From: Schistosoma mansoni
Lineage: Eukaryota; Platyhelminthes; Trematoda; Strigeidida; Schistosomatidae
Direction: 5' to 3'
DNA: 64,000 nucleotides
Assembly (NCBI RefSeq): GCF_000237925.1
Contig: NC_031502.1
Span: 2,580,031-2,644,030 of the forward strand
Shown here in pieces: positions 44,601 through 56,600 of this stretch. The notes beneath the pieces are model-generated. The model worked only from the letters and a program-made list of their open reading frames with translations. It ran no database searches and was not told the DNA's origin. The translations under genes and the position numbers were made by a program. Positions within the stretch are counted from its first letter, which is position 1. Every line of letters starts with the position of its first letter.

Positions 44601-47600
44601 AATATCATTGAGTTTAATAATCGATTTTTTTCTTTTTTTGGAAATCGGTGTAAACTGTCCAAACTTGTAACACTTCATATGAATAATCTAATAAGCGTAC
44701 TTGTTTATTGTTAAATGTCACAGTTTTTGAGATTCACAAATGAATTTAATCGACTTCAGTAGTATATAAATTGAAAGAATTTACTTGGATAGTGATAGGC
44801 TGAGGCAATCAGATATATCAGTTGGACACTAAACTATTAGTGAGAAATGTTGATAGATGAATGGTTTTAGTTGAAGTTTGGGTTAACTAAATGTGATGGA
44901 TAGAAATCTGACGCAGAACATTTCTACACTTATGTTTATATATTTGTGAACATGTTTTAATTTGATATGGCTAATACATCTTTCGAAATACTCTTAGTTT
45001 TCTCATTCAGTTTGAAAGTTGTACTCTTATACAAAAAGTATGTAGAATTGGATGACAGCCCAAAACGTCACATTTTTAACTATATAATATAAATTTAAAA
45101 TTAAGATGATAACAGTGAGATGGTGGAGAAGATTTGTAGCTCAGGTGGATGATTTTGATGGAATTTTGTTCTCTGAGCTGGATGGTTTGGTCGTGGAGCT
45201 TTTATCGTCCTTCTGAACGACATCATCAGCACAAACTTTGGGTAGGAGTGAAGTGTTTGATGTCATTCAGAAGGACGATAAAAGCTCCACGACCAAACCA
45301 TCCAGCTCAGAGAACAAAACTCCATCGAAATGATAACAATGAATAAGACATCAGTATTAACTAATAACCGGTCTATGTGTATTACCTTTTTTATTACAGT
45401 TTTACACAAATTTTATGTTATCCGAACAATCTATAAACCTGATAAAGAAATGTATTGTTTAATCTCATTAACTGTTTTGTATTCATTCTCATTCAAATAC
45501 TTAAGAATGCTGATATTTCTGCTTATTCATTTGGAATACTAAATATTTAGATATATATACCGAGTGACCAACTATCTCAATGAATTGACTGACGTATCAA
45601 CCTTTATCACACACTACATAACGATCGATATATACAAAACCTATTTCTCACATACTATACACAATAAAGAATTCTCACTTTCTATTAACGCTGTACACTG
45701 TTCATGTGGTCTTCTGAATATATCTTGATGAAATATTGTTGAAGCATTTTACAATCGACTTATTATATCATCTTCTTCACTGGACCTTGTTATACAACGA
45801 AACATGTCAAGGAGATATATAGAATTAAATGAGTATGTACAAATATCAGAGCCAGACGAGCCTTACATTTGACTCATGAGAATGAAATTCACACAATACT
45901 TAACATGTTACATAAGTTACAGTATATATATGAAACAGACAGGATTCATATGGAATAGATAACTTATAAACACTACATATACGAAGTCACTATGTACACT
46001 TGTAGAACGTGGATAGACAATAGCTAGAAAATATGCTTTTACTAATCTTCACCAAGCTGTCTTACTTGCACACGGCTTAAAACAAAATAAATTAAGAGAA
46101 TATGACTAGGGTATTCAGTACAAATGAAAAAGAATACAGTTAATGAACCTTTAAACGTCATTTGAAGTCCCGATCATTCTTACAGATTAATACAATTTCA
46201 TTTTCAGTTAATTAGATGTTTACTAGCGTTATGTTTTGTGGCCGCTGACCAATATCACGGGCCCGCTTAGCAGTCAGAATCCTAACTCTAATTTGCCCTG
46301 GAGTTTACTGTATAGCTAAGTATCTCTGACATGGCCAATTACACGCCACGGCCAACACTGTTGACCTTCAAGGGGCAGCTATGTTCATATTAGTTCACTA
46401 TTCGATAGCTCCTTTCTATGCCCTGCCCTTGAGTCGAGAAGTAGCAACCATCACCTGTACCATACATATTTTAAACAGACGGTTTATGTACAGACATACT
46501 GGACCGCATTACATCATAAAATGAGAAATAACGATTACACATGAACGAGTTAAAAAGTGTCCGTGAATAGGGGAGATTGTAAATAATCGACTGGCAATAA
46601 TTTAGTAATGGTAAATCATACAATGTTAGTTAATAAGTCAACCAAAAGCTTATAATAAATGGAATAGATAGACATTTCGATCTAGATACTCAGTAGTTAT
46701 ACGAAGAAACCATAATTAATAATAATCCGAAAAACCAATCTCAACCATTGCAATATTCGTTCCGTTATAACAGACAGTTAATTTCAATAGGACTATATTT
46801 TTGATGATATTGCCCTGAAGGACAAAAACCAAACCATCCAGCATTGAGACTATAATATCTCGTGCAAGTTACATGTGTATTTATTATAAGTGACTAATTT
46901 AATGTACAATGCATATTCAATGATTAAGAATTCCTTTCTGAAAATAACTTTGTTAATCTTCTAAAAAAGTATTCTATCTTTAAAATTGTAACTAAAATGA
47001 AAGATAGATGATTCAGACTTACCAACTTACATTATTTTGCTTATCCGATCAACTTTAAAGAAATAGTACATTTATGATTGGTCTGTTTACATTAATTTAT
47101 CAAGCGTAATTTGAAATTAGAAATAGATTTTGGGTAGAAAACCACTGACAATTTTCGGACACCGAATGACCGTTTGTCTTAGTTTCGGACTCCTTAACAG
47201 TCCACATCCACAAGCGCGTACGCAAGAATAAAACCCAAGACCTTTAGTCTCACTCGTGAAAGTTTAAACTCTAGACTTTTGCGTCGGCATCTAATGCCTA
47301 ACTTCAATCATTGGTTCCAGGTTTCAAAGGTGGTCTAGCTAAGATCATATCATGATTTCAACTGTGAAAATACTATAATCTCCAAAAAATCTCCTGTACC
47401 ATTCACAAGTTGTATAATTTACCCAGTCTATCAAGTGATAAACTACTGGTTATCTAGATGTAAAACAAACGAAACCATCATCCAATCTTGAATTATGTTT
47501 TTCTATCTGCGAAATCTCTAGATGTTTCTAATATAGTATAGTATAGCATAGTATAGTATAGTATAACACGTTAATCATATTATTGTATGAAGATCAATAA

Positions 47601-50600
47601 TGGAAACCTTAACTTTACATCATTAAGGTCATTGCATCATATTTATGATTGGTATGACAACAACTACAACAACTAAGTGATACTATTATTATCTTATATA
47701 ATGAATTTATACCTTTTAAGTTTAATGGGATCAATTAATCAAGTTACATTGATCTATGTACGTTATAGTCATGTGCTATTTACTTGAATGTACTTTCCGT
47801 TATAAATCTTTTCTTTATGCTTTTGTGAAGTATTTCTGATCAAATATACGTTTCTAAAACACGTTTAAAAGATTAATAAAATTTCTTATAAGCAGAGATG
47901 GATGGTTGCTAACAGTGGAACCCAAGACACGGGCTTCGCCCTATTTGAGACTTGTCAGCTAGATATGCATGGCAATAAAAGACCGATCAATTGCAATAGC
48001 TACGTATATGTTCTATGAACATAAGTCTATTGTAGTGTTGTTATCTGTATAATAAAAAAAAGTAATTGACGTGAGATTTATGATTAGAAACGATTTTCTC
48101 ATTATCAATTGCGCTTTTATTTATATTAATCACTCACAAATGTCAAGACAGTTCTACTGTATGGGGCGGAAACTTGGAGAACTACCAAAGCTATCATCCA
48201 AAAGATACAAGTGTTTATTAACAGTTGTCTACGCAAGATACTTCGGATCCGTTAGCCAGACACTATCAGAAACAAGCTTCTGTGAGAGAGAACAAACCAG
48301 ATTCCAGCAGAGGAAGAAATCAGTAAGAAGCGCTCGAAGTGGATAGAACAGACACTGAAGAAATCACTCAAGTGCGTCACAAGACAAGCCCTCACATGGA
48401 ATCCTGAAGGCCAAAGGATAAGAGAAAGACCAAAGAACACATTACGCCGAGAAATGGAGACAAACATGAGAAGAATGAACAAACGTTGGATAGAAATAGA
48501 AAGGAAGGCCCAGGACAGAGTGGGTTGGAGAATGCTGGTCTGGGGCCTATGCTCCAATGGGAGTAGCAGGCGTAAGTAAGTAAGTACTCACAAGCTGAAC
48601 GGAAAATTTTCTGAAAATGCCTAATACTGCACATAGTATGAACATCGAAGAATGTATGCGATACCTATTCACGAATATCAATTCTATTTTATATGACATA
48701 TATGATTTGTTCTTGTATTTTGTTCGTTCTAACTTCAATGTATAAACAAGTGCAATAGTTTAGGTCGTATTTAAATTAGGATACCCTAATGATAATATAT
48801 TATTCAATAATTGATCTATTATGTCACCTCTACATGAAAACGAATCGATAAGTACATAAGTGAACGTGTGCACATGTTGTTCTTTAATAGATTCTGCGTT
48901 GAAAAACAACATACTCAATTTGATAAGTTACTTAGAAAATGAAGATGTCTTGTTACTTATGGTATATACATATATATGTCATGAGTTGGATATCGAGAAA
49001 TATTAACAGTTAAAGTAACTTATTAGTCAGTTATTGATCTTACTCAATAGCTGTTATTACCAGGGTAAAGCTATTCATCTAATTATCTTAGTAAGCTAAC
49101 AACAAGAAACATCACGAAACTGAGTAAGTTTTAAGAGAAACTTATGAAATAAATATTCGGATACAATCAAAAATATAGCTAATCAATAATCTTGAACTAT
49201 ACAGGAAAGAAACGAAACATTTGAAATGAGTTTCTGAATCTGTTCACACAGAAAAACACAACAATATTTCTCAGAAGGAGGCTTCGTGGAGATTTTAGTA
49301 ATTTTATATAGTTGAGATCGTGAGTCAACTGAAGTTAGACTACCATGGAAAACCTGAAAGCACTGGACGGCCGTTTCTACCAACTGCATTTATCTATTTC
49401 TGAATTATTATTATTATTACTATTATTATTTTCACTTGTTGTTGTTTACTTGTATCTTCCCATTGTTATTTTGGTATGCAATGGATCAGTCTCTTGTTGG
49501 CACATGTGCATCCTATGCGAACTGCCTCGATAATGCCTGAAGTCACAAGCTTTATAAACAAAAATGGATAATGGCTAGCAGTGACTTCGGGTAATATCAA
49601 GACAGTCTGCGTAGGATGCACATATGCCAACAAGAGACTGATCAATTGCATTCCAAAATAACAATGTGGAGATATAAGTAAACAAAAACAAGTGAACATA
49701 ACTTCACCCCATTGCACAAGCAAGTGGCTAACAGGACTCAGTAGCTAAGTGGATAACGCGATGGCATTTGAAGCGAACAGTACTGGGTTCGAGTCCCACA
49801 GTGAACATCAACTCTGAGATGCAGGTGCATCCAGCTGATGAGTCCCAAATAGGACGAAGCGCGTGTCCACTGCTAGCCACTATCCGTCTTTGCTGATAAA
49901 AAATTATTATTATTATTATTTTGATTAGTTGGGAATAAACACAAGATTAACGACGTTCCATTAACAGAATCATGTGTTATCAATACGATGGATACACATG
50001 ATAAGCAAATGTTCACTCAATAAATATATAGATATTAAATAAACAAGTCGGTTGGACAGATTTTCTTAGAATAAACAACAAAATCAACAATCTTTTCATA
50101 TGAACAAGAAACAATGTTGAATTAGTATTCTATTCTATCAATGCAGAAATGTGAATACAGTAATTATAAACACATCCAATCAAATGACCGTTCATAGTTA
50201 ATGTGTATTGATGTGTTTGCGTTGTTGTCCGCTGATAGACAGAAGCAAAAAACTGTTTACCTTTTTAGACAATATTGTTAATTAACTGTTATTTATGATT
50301 GAGTTTCTTTAGAATAAGCTTGAATACAGTTCTGCGATTTCAGAAGATGACACCGGCACAGATATATCTCACCATATACTTGATTCAGTCACTTAAGCGC
50401 ATATTTCTTACGTTCACAGTTAATACTTCTACCTGGAATCATTTTGCATGTAAGTGTCCTCAGTAGAATTATCTAATACATCGTCTGATTACTGAGCAAC
50501 GATTAATATCATGTTTGTTTACTAATTAAAGCTGGTAGAATTTTATCTATCAAATTTCAGTGTGATCACTGACATGAGTGATTCAACAAAGCAAATACTA

Positions 50601-53600
50601 TGATTCAACGTTACGTGTTTGAAGGTATTCAGTAGGAAACTCTGAGTCTTTCTTTCATATTAGCTGAAACTCGCCAGCAAAGCGTATCTTCAATCTTGAA
50701 AGAACTGATGCTTCTTATGAATTTGAACCTGAGTCACCCAGTTTTACAGTTTGAGACGCTGCCAGTGCTGACTAAATAACGTGAATAATCATAGGTTATC
50801 GTTATGTAGAACTACCTACAATTTCGAGGAAGATGATGCTTCCTGTGAGATTCGACTCAGCGTCATCCAACTATCCCCACTGAATTATTTAAGATACAAC
50901 AGAGTAGCAATGCCGTATAACTGTCACGTTTGTCAGCCGCTTATTATCATATAACGGAAATTCCTTTCAAAAAAACAACAAACAGTTTTTTTATCATTAT
51001 TCAATAATCACCACATATCAAAATATACTAAAACTTTTCAACGATCAATGTGGTCATAATTTTCAAAAATCAGAAATATAACGTTTCACAGTTAACATCA
51101 CGGATTAATCTTAGTTAAACAACTACTGAAAAAGAGGGGAGTAGATGAGAGCTGTTACGTTTTAGCGTCGGACTCTTAAGCAAAAAGCATCTACGATCTT
51201 ACTCTATGACATTTGAAAAGTCTTCATAAACCTTCTTCAGAAAATTGGATTATTTCACTGTTGATCATATAAGAAATCCATTTTATCTTCTAATATGTGA
51301 TTTCGTCAAATATCAATAAATCGTATTTAGGAGCTAAACATTTATAAATTTTCAGTGTACTTGAATATGACACGGACTATTGAGTTCTGACCAGTAACAA
51401 AATGAAAAACTTGACATTTGATCCGTTTTAAAGGAAGTGGACATGCTTGAGTGTGTTTACTCTGTGGTTATTGAATTTGTAACTGGTCTTTACAATCTCT
51501 CCTATGGAAAATGATTTAAATACTTGAACCAAAGAAACTCAGATTGGGATTTTCATTACCTCATCAAGTGCTTAGTGCTCAGTGATGAAAAAATTCTACT
51601 GTAACAATTTATACAAGCCCCACAGGTGAGCGCTATTAGAAAGAAGATGGATCCTCACAAAAAAACATACCACAACGATTAATATAGCTCAAGTGACCTG
51701 TCATTCTTATTACTGAAGACTTTAAATCGATCTAAGTAGTAGAAGCATTCAGACATGAAATAAAAACCTTAATATACATTACCGTACGATTTTCTTCGGT
51801 TTAATACTCCGTGTTATGAGATACCACACACCCTCAACTATTGACTTATCAAAAGAAATTACACACACTATACAGAGTTATACCGAATACATATAAAGAT
51901 ATGTGGTAAATCTTATAGAAAATGGATATTTCAGTTCATGTTTATTCATGACTTGGTTATTATGAAAAAAATAAGTCCAGTTTCTATACTGTAATCAGTT
52001 ACCTGTCCATATTTAATACTGGGAAACAAGGAATGTTTATTGTTTTGCAAAAATAGTTGTGCAAATTCAGTCTAAATTAATCGATACATCTGTCGAGTTT
52101 ACATAGCCATAGGGGAATTTTCAACTTTCTGCTGATTCATTTACTAGATATAGAATTGATTTGTGTATAATATAGTTAAAACCCACAATTCAAATGTTGG
52201 GGATAGTGATAATATGTTTAGTTAGACCGAATCAGATGGAAAAGTTTTTAACCTACATCTTAGTGGCTGAAAGTTGAACTCTGTTAGCACTAAGGCATAT
52301 TAAATGATAGATTGCTTATGTCAAAAACTAATATTACGTGAAAGAAACAGTAAAGATAAAGGAATACTAGAAGACTGCTTCCTTAAATCTAGAACACTTT
52401 ATCTTTATGATACTGAATTCAAATTGGTTCCAACGATAGTCGATTGATGATAATCCTTAAAATTCTGTAAAACGCATTTATGGTTACCCGCTTCACTTCA
52501 AGAATAATGAAAGTCTAATATTTATGACTCTGTATGTGAACTTTTAATTTAAGTCATGATGTGGCTCAATTACTGTCAAAAACCCTAAACCATAAATCAT
52601 GAGTTAACAGAGTAAATATTACCATAAATATCAGTCAATCAGTCATAAGCAGCATAGAATATGACGTACATGTGCATCATTTCAAGTTGCTATACAATAT
52701 TAGCACAAAGTTATGAAATTATCAAGACAATTATCAGAGTAATATAAGTGGTTAAGCTATTAGTGACAGTAGAAAAGATTAGATATAAAATATATAATTC
52801 GAGAAGAAAGACTAAATTTGCTAAGCAAAAGCTGTAAAATAATTTTCAAACTCAAGGTTTAAGGGGCGAGAAAGGGAGAATACAACTGTGTCAATATCAA
52901 ATAACGTTTCTAACTGCTGGTCATAAGAATCATTTGGACACCGACCACGTAGTCTTCATCTACTAAAATGGTTCAGTCAAACAGTCAGCGACTTTAAAGA
53001 CTGATGACTCACCTTAATTTGGTCACATCTAGCCTTTTTAAGTCTACTACTACACCTAAAAACATCACTAATCGAGGTCATCTGTGGCTAAGCATACATA
53101 ACACATTTCCCCAACTACATTAGTCTATTAAAATTAATGCGATTCGAAAATGTATTCCTATGAACAACAAATTCATGGAAACTTGATTTCATAATAAAGA
53201 TGAGGACTTCTATGACACCTTGAATTCCAGAACAATATTCACGTAAGCAACATATCATTATAGAAATACTCAAAGGAATCGATAATATTATTGTTGAAAA
53301 ATGACAAATAATTGGTTGATTAATAAATTATTGTGTTTCCTTTGTTAAATGCTTCTTCAATCACAAGCACTAAATAACAACTTAACATATGCTACTAATA
53401 ATTTGAAAGTAGGATATGACCAAATAGTTTCATTTATCAAACAAACAAATAAAACGTGAACAACCAATAACAATTAGATTCATTCAAATCATGAATTATA
53501 CCTAAATATGAAATAAAGATGGATAGTGACTAGCAGTGGAATCCAGGACGCGCGTTTCGTCCTATTTGAGATTCGTCAGCTGGATGTACCTGCATCTCAG

Positions 53601-56600
53601 ATTTGATATTCACTCTGGGACTCGAATCCAGTGCCATTCGCATCAAACGGCATTGTGTTATCCACATCAACTCTGAGATGCAGGTACATCCAGTTGACTA
53701 GTCTCAATTAGGATAAAACTCGCGTCCTGGATTCCACTGCTAGCCACTATTCATCTTTGCTTATAATGCTTGTGAATTAAGGCTAATATCGAGCCAATAC
53801 GCACAGTATGCACATATGCCAACAAGAGACTGATCAATTGCAGTCCTAAACATCAATGGGAAGATTCAAACAAACAATATCAAGTGAATTTAAATATAAA
53901 CTAATTTAAAATAATAATATTTAGTAATAACAAGTTAAAAGTATATTTAGTTGATTAGTTGAATAGATTTGAATATAATCCACATGTTATCAAGTCACTG
54001 CAATATAATAGTGAGACTATAATTTATGAACGACCCTTGAGCAACGCTAAAATGATCTTGAAAATGTCTATCTACTTACTAGGGTTAAATGAAGGTTAAA
54101 AATTAGTGCGAGGAACTAGGATTAGGATTTACAGTTGAATGTTAAGGTTAGAAATGATATTCAATGTTTTCATTACGAACTGACATCAATTATAATGGCC
54201 AAATGTTATTTAGCCAAATAAGTGGATGAATCTCACGTCAAAATCTAAGACATTCTATCTTAAATCTGATTTGTTTGTCCATGAATTATAGTTTCGCCAA
54301 GTTAAGTTGTTCAGGATTATGTGGTTCAATCAAATACTAATGTAGAAACCATTTAAATATCAAAAATTACTATATTAATGAAAAGTTTTATTATAAGTAA
54401 TAAAAATCGTATAAATAATAGTATGTAAAAGGAATGACTTTGTGGATAGCAGTGAAATCTAGGACTCATCAGTTGGAATTTATCTGAATCCCAGTATTGA
54501 TACTCACACCGGGACTCAAAGCCATTAGATTTTGCTTTGAATGGTCAAAATAATATTTGCTGAACTATTGAATCCAAATAGTCACTTACTTGTATGACAG
54601 ATATGTGTTCGATATCGTTATTGATATAGATTTAAATTATCCTGTTGTTAATAAACTCGATCAAATTGATCTATTCTACAATAACCTATGAAAACGATTA
54701 TTTTGAAATAATCCACTCAGGATCTATACATACAAGCCAAGACTGATCGGAATTCAGTGAAGATTATCAACAATGGGATAATGTAAATGTTTACTAATCA
54801 CGGTGTTAATAGTCAATATTTTACATGCTAATCTTTTTTTTATTGTTCTTTATCCATCATTCGACTTACTTTCGTTCTCTTCTTTATCTTTCTGTATTGA
54901 TAAGTCTTACTATACCTTTCTATAAACAATCTTTTCAGTATGATCTATGTGCAGTTATTTTACTTGTAAGATAGATCATTCATGAATTAATAAATATAAT
55001 TCATGAATTCATGCATAAGTAGGTACTTTGGAAGGCCTTGTGTTATATCCCGTGGAGATTTATGAATGGTAACTTTGAAGACTGTTCGCGGACCAATACG
55101 AGACGTATATTTTCTATTGCATAACTGTTAAGTAACTTAACTATTCATATTCATGTTTCTTTTATTATGAGTTTTATTTTGACCTATGAACTATTATTAT
55201 ACGATTTACCATCCCTGAGTTATACCCAGTCTATCAATTACTGTTCCCCCTATTCATAGCCATATTTGGCTAACCCTTGTACAAATGTTATTTTCTATTT
55301 TATGGGACGATGTGGTCTGTTTGATTGGTATATAAACCCAGTATGTTTGAGAATAATGATTCATATTGCAGAGACTGTTATTGGTGTTCTGGACTTAATT
55401 GGCTGGGCTAGGCAGATAGCAGGATTGATAAGTACTCAAAACTGCTCATACGGATTTTGTGTGTCAATAATCCGATCGATAAAATCACTGCTCTCCAATT
55501 GACGGTCTTATAACGTCCATATATATTAACAGGGCACACTCAAGCAATCGATATAACACCTTGAGAAGTTAGATAAAAGAGGAGATCCTTAATGTTGAAT
55601 ATAAACTTTTTTTAAGAGAATTCTAAAAATAAAAATGGCAGTGAATTGTATAACATTTTGATTAGATAACTGCTAATTTCATTGTTACCAGAAGACTTCA
55701 GAATATCAAACATACTCACAAGCCTATAAATATAATTGTTTTCCATACTTAAATTACCCTTCAAAGTAAACATTCCTCCTATACTTTCAATCAATCTCTT
55801 TTCTTCCTTTTGGGGGATTTAAGAGTAGGAGATTTCTTGGGGGACTAGGAAGTAGTTAAAAATCGAAATCAAACGTTCAAGTACCCGATGCATTAAATTT
55901 AAGGTCATTTATACATATTCATTTCGTCTTGACAACTAGTTTGAGTCCCGCATGCGGGATCGTGGATGTACACTGCTGAGGAGTTCCATACTAGGTTGAA
56001 ACAGTCGTGCACTGCTTGCAGGTTTACAGTGATGGTCTAAAATTGTTTCATTCATGATATTAATCTGAACTCAACAATCTCCGTAATATTATACTGATAA
56101 AATATCTATTTGTCTATTGATGCTATTCCTTAAGACATTTGTAAAACTATCAATGGATCGCTAGTATTGACATCAGTCAGTGGTAAAAGTCCTTTTCAAA
56201 CTTTAAAAAACCACTTCTTAAATAATAACAATGTTGATAAGAATAAGATTAGTAGGCAAGGCTTTTTTCTAAGGTTCTAATGGGAAAACGTCACTACTGC
56301 AGTCAACTAAATAAGACAATAACCCACATGAGATTGTCGAGGATTGTTCTTTATCACAAATTGACTAAATAGTGAAAAAATAGACAGTTTTGTTTTCATC
56401 TTAAAGTATCATGATCTTCGATAAAAAATTGAAAGTTCTAGTCTTGATCTTATTCAACTGAATTCATGAATATTCGATGGTAAAAATTACTCAAAATTAC
56501 AAAGAAATACTTCTCTAGTAACCCCTAATTTTGAATAATTGTCTATTTGATATCATTAACTCGTAATAAAAACCATCTGTAAACAGCTTATCTACTTAAT

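Noticed and set aside
46230-46450. GC-richer patch as a possible gene or RNA
   Set aside because: No open frame, fold or similarity to another part of the window could be supported.
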